Origin: a virus
DNA length: 41,192 nt
Virus record (IMG/VR): IMGVR_UViG_3300006028_000018
Span: 1 to 41,192 of that record
Strand: one strand, 5' to 3'
This document shows, one piece after another, positions 6,747-13,110 of this stretch (position 1 is its first letter; each line of letters begins with the position of its first letter). The notes under the pieces are model-generated. The model was given only the letters and a program-made list of their open reading frames with translations. It did not search any database and was not told the origin of the DNA. Made by a program: the position numbers and the translations under genes.

Positions 6747-7160
6747 TCATATCCGTTTGCCAATCTCCTCATAATAGGTCTTTCTCGGCTTGCCTTTTTT
6801 CGGCGGAATGAGTTCGTTATAGACCGCTTTGGGAGCAAACTCCTCGACAAGCTTCTTCCAGTCCATATGAAGATTATTGATCAGATACCCCATGAGGTTA
6901 GCCATGTCTATCCAGCCATGAAGATAGCCCTCATGCTCATATGCTTTCTCCCACAGGTGATTACACGCTGCCCTTTGCCCTTCGATGATTTTGTGCGTGG
7001 TCACGAGTGTGGGATCATGAGGTGCATCACCCACGGACATCCAGAATTGATACATTCCCTCCTCAGCTCGCTCAATCTTCTTTCCGCACCAATCACAGAC
7101 AAACACCGGTGCCCATAAGTCAGGCCCATTCTTCTGATGGCGCAATTCAATTTGTAACAT
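6747..7160 (-). CDS. Hypothetical protein with N-terminal CxxC motif
   Basis: The product has 137 residues. FVCDWCGKKIERAEEG near residue 20 is half a zinc-ribbon, and a later Cys and His (RAACNHLWEK) could complete the site. The C-terminal third is basic (PPKKGKPRKTYYEEIGKRI). The start at 7160 follows AAAGGAG and overlaps the upstream excisionase-like gene, so the two are co-translated. I know no family; a DNA or RNA-binding role is possible. Confidence 0.65.
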   Translation of the reverse strand: MLQIELRHQKNGPDLWAPVFVCDWCGKKIERAEEGMYQFWMSVGDAPHDPTLVTTHKIIEGQRAACNHLWEKAYEHEGYLHGWIDMANLMGYLINNLHMDWKKLVEEFAPKAVYNELIPPKKGKPRKTYYEEIGKRI

Positions 7161-7413
7161 CGTTTGCTCCTTTCTTGTCTTCCCCGGCGAGCCAGGGCTT
7201 CTGTTTCAACGAGAGAACGGGCGCAATGAGGTTGCCTGCTGCTTTCCGGCGTTGACGCTCAATATAATCGTCAATGTCTTTCTGCTCGAATCTCCATTCA
7301 CGACCGGCCTTAAAGCCTTTCAATTCCTTGTCTTTAAGCAGTCGGAAAACGGTTCGTTCACTCAGGTGCAGAATCTCTCGCACTTGCTTGAGAGTGAGTA
7401 ATTCTCTGGTCAT
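7147..7413 (-). CDS. Excisionase-family helix-turn-helix protein
   Basis: The 88-residue protein starts LLTLKQVREILHLSERTVFR and continues LLKDKELKGFKAGREWRFEQKDIDDYIERQ, the typical HTH_17 winged DNA-binding fold shared by phage excisionases and small activators. The C-terminal 30 residues are a basic tail without recognisable structure. The start at 7413 has a strong GAAGGAGGTG and overlaps the stop of the GIY-YIG gene (ATGA). It is paralogous in type, not closely in sequence, to the protein at 4196-4408. Being in the leftward operon from the divergent promoter, it is a good candidate for excisionase or for a switch regulator. Confidence 0.85.
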   Translation of the reverse strand: MTRELLTLKQVREILHLSERTVFRLLKDKELKGFKAGREWRFEQKDIDDYIERQRRKAAGNLIAPVLSLKQKPWLAGEDKKGANDVTN

Positions 7414-7808
7414 CTCACCTCCTTCGGTTTATGAGAATGATTATATGGTGGCTTACAGTGAGCAATCATGGCCGCCTCTGCGATAATTGCAGAATTATGT
7501 ACCAGCGTAGAGACATAGAGGCATTTCTGGTAGTCCCTATAATCCTCTGGCTTGTAGGTCTTCACTAACCAGTCACATTCAGCTATATGGTAGATTTCCG
7601 CTAGCCAGTTAAGCGTTTCAGGCATATTCTCTACAAGAAATTTGTCAATTTTCAGCTTAGAGCTACGGCTGATGTGCTGGCGCAAACGAATGGTAGGAAC
7701 ACAAGAATACCCTACATATAAAACCCGTCCATTGCTGTGACGATAGAGATAGACACCATATCCATCCCATTGCTGTTTTGATACCTCTTTGACGGTACAC
7801 TCTAACAC
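7410..7808 (-). CDS. GIY-YIG family nuclease
   Basis: The 132-residue protein carries a GIY-YIG nuclease core: YGVYLYR at about 17-23, VLYVGYS at 29-35 and the Arg-bearing helix TIRLRQHISRSSKL at 39-52. A conserved Glu should lie further on (EIYHIAECDW or later). Such nucleases cut DNA in homing, repair or phage mobile elements. It stands alone as a domain, with no obvious DNA-binding module. The start is a GTG at 7808 after AGGAGG. It is the first gene behind the leftward promoter at 7839-7867. Confidence 0.8.
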   Translation of the reverse strand: MLECTVKEVSKQQWDGYGVYLYRHSNGRVLYVGYSCVPTIRLRQHISRSSKLKIDKFLVENMPETLNWLAEIYHIAECDWLVKTYKPEDYRDYQKCLYVSTLVHNSAIIAEAAMIAHCKPPYNHSHKPKEVR

Positions 7809-7838
7809 GCTATTACCTCCTGACAGTCTATGTCATTC

Positions 7839-7867
7839 ATTGTACACGAGTTTCCGCCAAATGTCAA
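7839..7867 (-). promoter_or_regulatory. Leftward promoter of the divergent pair
   Basis: On the minus strand TTGACA (7867-7862), a 17-bp spacer and TACAAT (7844-7839) form a near-consensus sigma70 promoter. It would drive the operon 7808 to 6143 (GIY-YIG, excisionase-like, CxxC protein, lipoprotein). Confidence 0.7.
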
Positions 7868-7894
7868 TATATTCAGATATTGGCCTGAAATTGC

Positions 7895-7923
7895 TTGACT
7901 TTAGTTGCCAAATATCGTATAAT
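7895..7923 (+). promoter_or_regulatory. Rightward promoter of the divergent pair
   Basis: TTGACT at 7895-7900, a 17-bp spacer and TATAAT at 7918-7923. It would drive 8030 onward through the annealing protein gene. The two divergent -35 boxes are only 27 bp apart, which is the geometry of a phage genetic switch. Confidence 0.7.
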
Positions 7924-8029
7924 TAGAGTACAGGGACAAACAAAAAGAGCGAGCACAAAGCCCGCTCGGTAGATCGGACGCCGAGACTTCAGAGATGCAG
8001 CGTTCCGACAGATACAAGGAGTATAGACC

Positions 8030-8392
8030 ATGACACAGACAGTAAGCAAGACCGAGATCCAAGCCGCGGCTATTTACCGTGTCACCGATAAAGTCACCGG
8101 CGAGAAGTTCTTCCTGGTGAAGAGCGACAGCAAAGGCAGCTACCACGAAGTGCGTTGGGACTCGGAGCGGTTGGCCTGGACCTGCAACGGCGAGCATTGC
8201 CAGTACCAGCGCGGCGGCACGAACTGCAAACACGCTAGGGCCTGCTCCCAGGTGATGCAGGCGCGGCGAGCTGCCAGCGTCCGATTGCAAGCGATAGAAG
8301 AGCGCGTGGTAGCCAATCTGGCATCAGCCGCTCGGCCCATCGATGAGCGCGGCCTGCTCAACGGCGATCATCGTTTTTCGCTGCTACGCTAA
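8030..8392 (+). CDS. Small zinc-finger protein, SWIM-like
   Basis: This is a 120-residue protein led by a good Shine-Dalgarno (AAGGAG). The centre reads AWTCNGEHCQYQRGGTNCKHA followed by RACS; Cys pairs with a later Cys-x-His fit the SWIM zinc-finger pattern seen in phage and transposon proteins that bind DNA or protein. The beginning (AIYRVTDKVTGEKFFLVKS) is a beta hairpin-like region. It opens the rightward early operon and its stop overlaps the next start (TAATG). Confidence 0.75.
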   Translation: MTQTVSKTEIQAAAIYRVTDKVTGEKFFLVKSDSKGSYHEVRWDSERLAWTCNGEHCQYQRGGTNCKHARACSQVMQARRAASVRLQAIEERVVANLASAARPIDERGLLNGDHRFSLLR

Positions 8393-8604
8393 TGGACGCC
8401 TGGCAGCGATTATACAGAGACGAGGAAGAGGCACTCCGCTTCTTCCTCCGAGAGGAGTTCACAGAGATGGACGTACAAGACTTGATCGGCAGCGAGTGCG
8501 ACATTGCCGACGAGCAGGCAGCCCTGCAAGCAGCTTGGGACGAGTTACAAGCCGTCCCGTCGTATGTGGAGCGGGAAGCAAAGGAGCAAGACAATGGCAA
8601 TTAA
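8392..8604 (+). CDS. Small acidic hypothetical protein
   Basis: This is a 70-residue, Glu- and Asp-rich, probably all-helical protein without recognisable motif (LRFFLREEFTEMDVQDLIG). It is translationally coupled to the gene before it (TAATG) and overlaps the next by eleven bases, so it is likely part of the same early unit. It may be an accessory factor of the neighbouring annealing protein; that is a guess. Confidence 0.6.
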   Translation: MDAWQRLYRDEEEALRFFLREEFTEMDVQDLIGSECDIADEQAALQAAWDELQAVPSYVEREAKEQDNGN

Positions 8605-9202
8605 ATTGCATGGCAAAGATTATGTTGAAGTGAAGGACAGAGTGCAGGCGGCGCATGCTGAGGAAAGCTATAGCATGCTCAGCGAGGAGTCCTTTGAGAT
8701 GGGCGGGCGTTCCTATGTGCGCGTCTACATCGATGTCAAGGGCAAGCAGTACATCGGTACTGCTGAAATCAAGTTCAATGCCAAGGGCAACACACCAGAC
8801 GGCATGAGCCCATTTGAGTGTGGGGAGACCTCGGCCCTGGGTAGAGCGCTTGGGTTTGCCGGCTATGGCGTGGTAGACTCGATAGCGAGCGCCGATGAAG
8901 TGGCGCGCAATGTCGAGGCACAAGCCACTGAAAAGCCGAAAGCCCATCCGGGCACCGAGCACCTGACGAACGGCAACGGCACGCCAGCGTTTCCGGCCAT
9001 GGCGCAAGCGCCCACGCTTGCAGACATAACTTCCCTGTTCGGTAAGCTCTATAAGCCTGAGCGTTTCCCGTCTTTTAAGCAGATGGTCCTCGAGCGCACG
9101 GTAGCCGATAAGGATTTGACCGAAGACGACCGGGTGAAGCTGTGGGATAAGCTGTCCAGCATCAAGCGCGCCACTAAGGGCAACGAGCAGCCTGCGGCCT
9201 AG
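8594..9202 (+). CDS. Putative single-strand annealing recombinase (Rad52/ERF-like)
   Basis: The start at 8594 follows AAAGGAG; the 202-residue product begins MAIKLHGKDYVEVKDRVQ. Residues 10-110 have the order seen in small phage single-strand annealing proteins: an N-terminal helix-hairpin, a beta sheet (YVRVYIDVKGKQYIGTAEI), then the signature-like PFECGETSALGRALGFAGYG, comparable to ETSAIGRAL motifs of Rad52/ERF-type proteins. The C-terminal part has a Pro/Ala linker and a helical tail. Such proteins pair complementary strands in phage recombination and replication. The identification rests on motif memory and should be treated as likely, not proven. Confidence 0.65.
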   Translation: MAIKLHGKDYVEVKDRVQAAHAEESYSMLSEESFEMGGRSYVRVYIDVKGKQYIGTAEIKFNAKGNTPDGMSPFECGETSALGRALGFAGYGVVDSIASADEVARNVEAQATEKPKAHPGTEHLTNGNGTPAFPAMAQAPTLADITSLFGKLYKPERFPSFKQMVLERTVADKDLTEDDRVKLWDKLSSIKRATKGNEQPAA

Positions 9203-9222
9203 TCACGAGAAAGGAAAAGGCC

Positions 9223-9336
9223 ATGAACGAACCTGACTTCGATGCATCAGATTGGGGGTTTATCGTATTGATCCTGATTCTGCTCGCCATGCTCTTTGCG
9301 GGAGGGTTAGGGGCATGCCTGGCCGGAGTCCATTAA
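9223..9336 (+). CDS. Tiny single-pass membrane protein
   Basis: This 37-codon gene has a good ribosome-binding site (AAAGGAAAAGGCC before ATG). The N-terminal 11 residues are acidic, followed by one hydrophobic segment (FIVLILILLAMLFAGGL) and a short end. Function unknown; the last gene before the terminator at 9344-9397. Confidence 0.55.
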   Translation: MNEPDFDASDWGFIVLILILLAMLFAGGLGACLAGVH

Positions 9337-9343
9337 TCGTGCA

Positions 9344-9397
9344 AACGCTCAGTCGATTACTTCCGTTTCATCGCTGAGCGTTGCTTGAACCTTTTTA
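9344..9397 (+). terminator. Probable terminator of the rightward early operon
   Basis: AACGCTCAG at 9344-9352 and CTGAGCGTT at 9374-9382 are perfect inverted repeats, extended inward by CGAT and ATCG. CCTTTTT follows nine bases after the stem, so it is a strong hairpin with a slightly displaced T-run. Confidence 0.6.
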
Positions 9398-9399
9398 CT

Positions 9400-9784
9400 C
9401 GTTGCAGATACCTCAGTGTACCACATCTTGCAAGTGACACTCCGCTTCATCTAAAGACGAGCAGCTTCTGCCTCTCTCGCATAGTCGGTATTCTGAGAAA
9501 TGCGGCGTGGCCGCGACTCGTCGAACACCGTAGTGGGCAGGGGAAAGCGCGGAACCAGTGCATCCATCCATGCTCTCTGTTTCCTGGGCGGTGCCATGCC
9601 CGTTGCTACTCTCATGCCTTTCCGAAAGGGATAGATGGCCCACAACTTCGGTTTTCGGCGCTTGGAGAGTATCAACACCCGCATCTTTCGATGCTCAGCT
9701 CTAGGGACGTTCCACCCAGAGTGGAGGGTTTTCCTGTTATGGGTATATTCTTTCTCAGGGAGGGAAAAGCGGAAATATCATGTC
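9400..9784 (+). other. Gene-free, hairpin-rich interval; possible structured RNA or packaging region
   Basis: No convincing gene is present on either strand; a 151-codon frame covers it but has no ribosome-binding site and a composition rich in Arg, His, Cys and Ser, as random translation gives. Several short hairpins are visible: GCGGC with GCCGC around 9501, GCATCCATCCATGC around 9560, GGGCGGTGCCATGCCC near 9586, CCTTTCCGAAAGG near 9617 and TCCACCCAGAGTGGA near 9712. It lies between the early terminator and the promoter of the tRNA and packaging genes. A large non-coding RNA, a cos/pac site, or both are possible. Confidence 0.4.
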
Positions 9785-9813
9785 TTGCAAGTCGCGCCAT
9801 TTCAGGCTATACT
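9785..9813 (+). promoter_or_regulatory. Probable promoter of tRNA and late genes
   Basis: TTGCAA at 9785-9790, 17 bp, TATACT at 9808-9813. TTGCAAGT is also found at 9429, 350 bp upstream. It would transcribe the small gene at 9931 and tRNA-Met up to the terminator at 10334-10369. Confidence 0.55.
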
Positions 9814-9930
9814 ACTGCTATACCATCTTCTTGTAGGTGACCCATGTATGCCTGTGATACCGGTGAAATACCTGCTGTCTGTGTTGGACAACTCAAGCAT
9901 TTTGAGAATGTCCACACGGAGGATGTCAGC

Positions 9931-10071
9931 ATGATTAGCGAGTTGATCGGCTGGTTTCGGAAGTTAGCCCGCGGCAATGGCCGCCTGTTGCTCAAGGTCT
10001 TTGGCGGCAACATCACGGGATTTGAGCCAACACCTGACATTCCCAACAAGAAGAAGAAGAGAGCAAGCTGA
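9931..10071 (+). CDS. Small basic hypothetical protein
   Basis: From the ATG at 9931 (GGAGG eight bases upstream) this is a 46-residue protein starting ISELIGWFRKLARGNGRLLL and ending in a Lys-rich tail (NKKKKRAS). The frame is open back to an ATG at 9844, giving 75 residues, but that start has a poorer ribosome-binding site. The last codon abuts tRNA-Met. Amphipathic N-terminal helix plus basic tail; no function known. Confidence 0.5.
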   Translation: MISELIGWFRKLARGNGRLLLKVFGGNITGFEPTPDIPNKKKKRAS

Positions 10072-10142
10072 CGCGGGTTAGAGAAGCGGCATCTCGCAAG
10101 GCTCATAACTTTGAGGCATGGGTTCGATCCCCATACCCGCTA
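10072..10142 (+). tRNA. tRNA-Met (anticodon CAT)
   Basis: A full cloverleaf folds by eye. The acceptor stem 10072-10078 with 10135-10141 has six pairs and a C-U mismatch at position 1-72. D stem GAGA/TCTC with GG in the loop; anticodon stem CAAGG/CTTTG with loop CTCATAA; T stem ATGGG/CCCAT with loop TTCGATC. The 3' CCA is not encoded. An unpaired 1-72 is an initiator-like feature, but the anticodon stem lacks the three G-C pairs of initiators. A CAT anticodon could also be tRNA-Ile read after lysidine modification. Confidence 0.9.
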
Positions 10143-10333
10143 CTATGCCCAATTAATTGAAGCGGTTACTAGCCAGGGGAGCAGGCTATGAGAGCCTCTT
10201 GACAATGGCCCGTTTCGCAGGATAGGCGATGAGGGCATGCAGTGACTATCCCTTTGCTGCATGCCAGGGCAGGGTACACAAGGGGCTCAGCTTCCATCAT
10301 AAGTGCTGATAACGCGGGCCTTCGGCCCATGCA
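10143..10333 (+). other. Gene-free structured interval downstream of tRNA-Met
   Basis: No reading frame is supported here. GGCATGCAG at 10234-10242 and CTGCATGCC at 10257-10265 form a 9-bp hairpin with a 14-base loop. AGGCT/AGCCT and GGGCC/GGCCC pairs flank it. It is co-oriented with the tRNA and ends in the terminator at 10334. It may be the 3' part of the tRNA transcript or an independent RNA. Confidence 0.35.
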
Positions 10334-10369
10334 GGCGCTCTGAGTGAAAGACTCGGAGCGTCTTTTTTT
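10334..10369 (+). terminator. Strong Rho-independent terminator
   Basis: A 12-bp stem (GGCGCTCTGAGT with ACTCGGAGCGTC, two G-U pairs) closes a five-base loop GAAAG, followed by seven T. It ends the tRNA-Met transcription unit. Confidence 0.85.
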
Positions 10370-10396
10370 ATGCTCGACGCCAGCAAGGAGGCACAC

Positions 10397-10519
10397 ATGG
10401 ACATCGACATCCTGGGCACCATCCGGGCGCTCCCACCGTGGCACAAAACCACCCTGCTCGCAGCTGCTGCTATCCTCGCAGGCTATAGCGGCGCCTACGT
10501 GTGGCTGCTCGCACACTGA
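10397..10519 (+). CDS. Tiny membrane protein
   Basis: This 40-codon gene follows AAGGAGGCACAC, an excellent Shine-Dalgarno. It has an N-terminal polar part (MDIDILGTIRALPPWHK) and one hydrophobic helix (TLLAAAAILAGYSGAYVWLL). It is the first gene after the 10334-10369 terminator and starts the packaging operon. Role unknown. Confidence 0.6.
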   Translation: MDIDILGTIRALPPWHKTTLLAAAAILAGYSGAYVWLLAH

Positions 10520-10527
10520 GGTGACAC

Positions 10528-10746
10528 ATGGCACAAACGCTAGAACAAAGGATCAAGATCGGTCTTGCTCGTCACCAGTTCTCCCTTGACGATTACCGTG
10601 ACCATCCCGTCGATTGCCACCTGCATTGCTGGTGTGGAGACTCCCTGCTGATCGACTACCTGCATTTCGGCCTCATGACTATGAACCGCTCGATCATCTC
10701 GTTCATCGCAAAGCACGAGGCGTGCGAGCCAAAGGAGCACGTATGA
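10528..10746 (+). CDS. Small Cys/His-containing hypothetical protein
   Basis: This 72-residue protein contains DCHLHCWCGDS, a tight Cys/His cluster that could hold zinc, followed by a helical half. GAGGTGACAC precedes the ATG. Its stop overlaps the next start (ATGA at 10743), suggesting coupled translation through a stretch that also contains tRNA-Asn. Confidence 0.55.
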   Translation: MAQTLEQRIKIGLARHQFSLDDYRDHPVDCHLHCWCGDSLLIDYLHFGLMTMNRSIISFIAKHEACEPKEHV

Positions 10747-11027
10747 GCATCTCTTCCCGGCTAGCACAATGGGTAGTGCGCATCTTTGTTTCAGATGAGC
10801 GTAGAGGTTCGACTCCTTTGCCGGGAACCGATAGCATCGCAACGCCGCTGGGCCACAAATCGTATCGCGATGTCAACCTCGACGCATCGCTCGATGAGGG
10901 CGTGGAGCGCGCACGCAACCGCAACTATGTGCCCTTTGGCGAGGAAATGAGCGATGCTGAGGACGAGGCGTTTTGGCGCGACCATCCCGAACTCGCCCGC
11001 TTTCGACATGTGCGAGGTGACGAATGA
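10743..11027 (+). CDS. Hypothetical protein whose first third overlaps tRNA-Asn
   Basis: From the overlapping ATGA at 10743 the frame gives 94 residues, but codons 5-29 are the tRNA-Asn gene in the same orientation. The part after the tRNA (TPLGHKSYRDVNLDASLDEG, then EDEAFWRDHPELARF) looks like real acidic protein. Either a full-length product is made from transcripts that escape tRNA processing, or translation begins inside or after the tRNA, for example at the TTG at 10818 or a later GTG. Its stop overlaps the terminase small subunit start. Confidence 0.45.
   Translation: MSISSRLAQWVVRIFVSDERRGSTPLPGTDSIATPLGHKSYRDVNLDASLDEGVERARNRNYVPFGEEMSDAEDEAFWRDHPELARFRHVRGDE
10755..10827 (+). tRNA. 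tRNA-Asn (anticodon GTT)
   Basis: The acceptor stem TCCCGGC/GCCGGGA pairs in all seven positions; discriminator A. D stem GCAC/GTGC with loop AATGGGTA; anticodon stem CATCT/AGATG with loop TTGTTTC, giving GTT at 10788-10790 after U33; T stem AGAGG/CCTTT (one G-U) with loop TTCGACT. Position 37 is T, where A is usual. No encoded CCA. Phage-borne, located inside a protein-coding operon. Confidence 0.9.
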
Positions 11028-11476
11028 GCGTGAACTACCCATCGCGCAAGCGTAACCCTAACAACACAAAGGGTACAACCACCAGAGATGTGAATGCAGC
11101 GCAACGCGTGCAGACGGCGCTCAGGCTCAAGTTGCAGGGCTTCAACTGGGATGAGGTGGCAGCGCAGGCGGGCTATCAATCGCGTGGCAGCGCGCACCAT
11201 GCCGTCATGCGCGAACTAGAGCGGTGTATCACACATGATGTGAAAGAGCTACGTGACCAGCAATTGTACATGCTCCAACAGATACAGGCACGGTCCTACA
11301 AGGTTGCCTTGGATGAGAAAGACCCGAACTGGCACTGGGCTGCTGATCGTGTCGCCAACTACAGTAAGCGTATCTCGGAACTCATGGGTCTTGATGTGAG
11401 GACAGACGACGTGATTGGGCCACAAATCATTATACAAGAAGTGCCCGCAGGCTACTTGGAGGGGCCGAAAGAATGA
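11024..11476 (+). CDS. terS: Terminase small subunit (probable)
   Basis: Small terminases recognise phage DNA and load it onto the large subunit. The 150-residue protein has an N-terminal helix-turn-helix-like region (ALRLKLQGFNWDEVAAQAGY, then QSRGSAHHAVMREL) of the type found in phage small terminases, followed by a helical oligomerisation segment (DVKELRDQQLYMLQQIQARS) and a flexible C-terminus. Position two genes before the large subunit supports the call. Start overlaps the preceding stop (ATGA). Confidence 0.75.
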   Translation: MSVNYPSRKRNPNNTKGTTTRDVNAAQRVQTALRLKLQGFNWDEVAAQAGYQSRGSAHHAVMRELERCITHDVKELRDQQLYMLQQIQARSYKVALDEKDPNWHWAADRVANYSKRISELMGLDVRTDDVIGPQIIIQEVPAGYLEGPKE

Positions 11477-11736
11477 GTACAGAACTCATAGCGATAGATA
11501 CCTGCTCACATCCTGAATTGGTAGAGTCTATGGCACCCTGGCCCGATACCGGCATGATGTATCAGTGTCCAGCGTGCAAGAAAAAGATCGTCATTCCCTC
11601 GCGTACGATCATGGCTCCCGTCAATGCTGAAGAGGTCAATGAGTCCATAGCGGGCATTATCGGCTTGGCATTTGGAGAGCAGTGGAAAGAGCAAGTGAGG
11701 CTACGATATCAGGCGATTTATCCTGGAAGAGGTTAA
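11473..11736 (+). CDS. Small zinc-ribbon-like protein between terminase genes
   Basis: The 87-residue protein carries YQCPACKKKIVIPS near residue 30 and an upstream Cys-His pair (DTCSHPEL), together a possible four-ligand zinc site. The C-terminal half is helical (IAGIIGLAFGEQWKEQVRLRY). It overlaps the small terminase gene by four bases and is five bases from the large subunit. It may be a packaging cofactor; no known family. Confidence 0.6.
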   Translation: MSTELIAIDTCSHPELVESMAPWPDTGMMYQCPACKKKIVIPSRTIMAPVNAEEVNESIAGIIGLAFGEQWKEQVRLRYQAIYPGRG

Positions 11737-11740
11737 GCCC

Positions 11741-13102
11741 ATGACCACACTCGCCACACGCCCGACCGAACGCCGCATCGCCGCACCTGAGTTGCGCGGC
11801 AACAACCTGGCGCTCGGCTGGTGTCGTGATCGCGAGGCGTGTCTTGATGGCCCGGCAGGCACAGGCAAAACTGTCGCAGCACTCTACAAGATTCACGTGC
11901 TCCTTTCGCGCTACCCTGGCAGTCGTGCATTGGTCACCAGAAAGACCAACGTGGCGCTTGCAGGTTCGGCGTTGGTGACCTACCGCGAGAACATCCTGCA
12001 CAATCGTACTGATATCCGCTGGTTCGGTGGCTCAAAGGCTGAACCAGCCGCTTATCGCTATCCCAACGGCTCCGAGATGATTGTCAATGGCTTAGACAAG
12101 CCGGAGAAAGTGCTTTCCTCCGAGTTCGATTGGGGCTACATCAACGAGGCCACCGAATGCGAGCAGGAGGATGCAGAGTTTGTGCGCATGCGCCTGCGTC
12201 CACGCACCTATAGCCCTGAAGTGCCGTACCGTCAGCTCATTATGGATGTGAACCCCGATGCGCCAACGCACTGGCTCAATCAGCGCATGAACGAGGGCCG
12301 CACGACACGGCTGCTCTCACGGCATGAGGACAACCCGCGCTACTGGAATGCGGCTACACAAGATTGGACCGAGGAGGGCCGCGAGTACATCTTCGGCATC
12401 CTTGAGGGCCTCACTGGTGTGCGCTATGCCCGTTACAGGCTAGGTTTGTGGGTAGCCGCTGAAGGCACTGTGTATGAGGACTCATGGGACAGAGCGCGCA
12501 ACGTGATCAACCGCTTCCCCATCCCGCAAGAGTGGCCTAGATATCTGTGCGTCGACTTCGGCTTCACCAATCCATTTAACTGCAAGTGGTACGCGCGGGA
12601 TGACGATGGCAGGCTCTACTGCTACCGTGAAATCTACTATACCAAGCGCCTCGTCGAGGACCACGCCAAACAGATCAAGCACCTCTCACGCTGGGGCCAG
12701 GACGACGGCGACCCGCTGCCGCGTGAGATCATCTGTGACCACGACGCTGAGGACCGTGCCACCTTAGAGCGCCATCTGGGCATGAGGACCATGCCAGCGC
12801 ATAAGAGCGTGAGGGATGGCATCCAGGCAACCGCTGCCCGCTACCGATCGGCAGGGGATGGCAAGCCAAGATTGATGCATTTCCGTGATGCATTGGTAGA
12901 ACGTGACCCAGACCTGGCGAGGCAGAAGAAGCCGACCTGCACGATTGAAGAGCCGGAGTCGTATGTGTGGGCAGAATCGCCCACGGGCATCAAGGAGGAG
13001 CCGGTGAAAGAAGACGATCACGGTATGGACACTGACCGCTATATGGTCGCACGATTTGATTTGAAGCCGCTCAGCGTTGGCTATAGCCAGAGGGTGTATT
13101 AG
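11741..13102 (+). CDS. terL: Terminase large subunit (packaging ATPase and nuclease)
   Basis: This motor pumps DNA into the prohead and cuts it. Of 453 residues, the N-terminal ATPase has Walker A GPAGTGKT at 37-44, Walker B WGYINEATE at about 131-139 with the catalytic Glu, and the coupling motif IMDVNPD at 167-173. The C-terminal RNase H-like nuclease has acidic residues in LCVDFGFTNP (about 269-278), ICDHDAEDRA (331-340) and DTDRYMVAR near the end. Length and motif order are those of a complete enzyme of the Terminase_3/6 type. A modest GGAAGAGG precedes the ATG. Confidence 0.95.
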   Translation: MTTLATRPTERRIAAPELRGNNLALGWCRDREACLDGPAGTGKTVAALYKIHVLLSRYPGSRALVTRKTNVALAGSALVTYRENILHNRTDIRWFGGSKAEPAAYRYPNGSEMIVNGLDKPEKVLSSEFDWGYINEATECEQEDAEFVRMRLRPRTYSPEVPYRQLIMDVNPDAPTHWLNQRMNEGRTTRLLSRHEDNPRYWNAATQDWTEEGREYIFGILEGLTGVRYARYRLGLWVAAEGTVYEDSWDRARNVINRFPIPQEWPRYLCVDFGFTNPFNCKWYARDDDGRLYCYREIYYTKRLVEDHAKQIKHLSRWGQDDGDPLPREIICDHDAEDRATLERHLGMRTMPAHKSVRDGIQATAARYRSAGDGKPRLMHFRDALVERDPDLARQKKPTCTIEEPESYVWAESPTGIKEEPVKEDDHGMDTDRYMVARFDLKPLSVGYSQRVY

Positions 13103-13110
13103 GAGGCTAG

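Noticed and set aside
9385-9840. A 151-codon rightward frame in the gene-free interval
   Set aside because: No ribosome-binding site, composition of random translation (many Cys, His, Arg, Ser), and it runs through several hairpins and the 9785 promoter.
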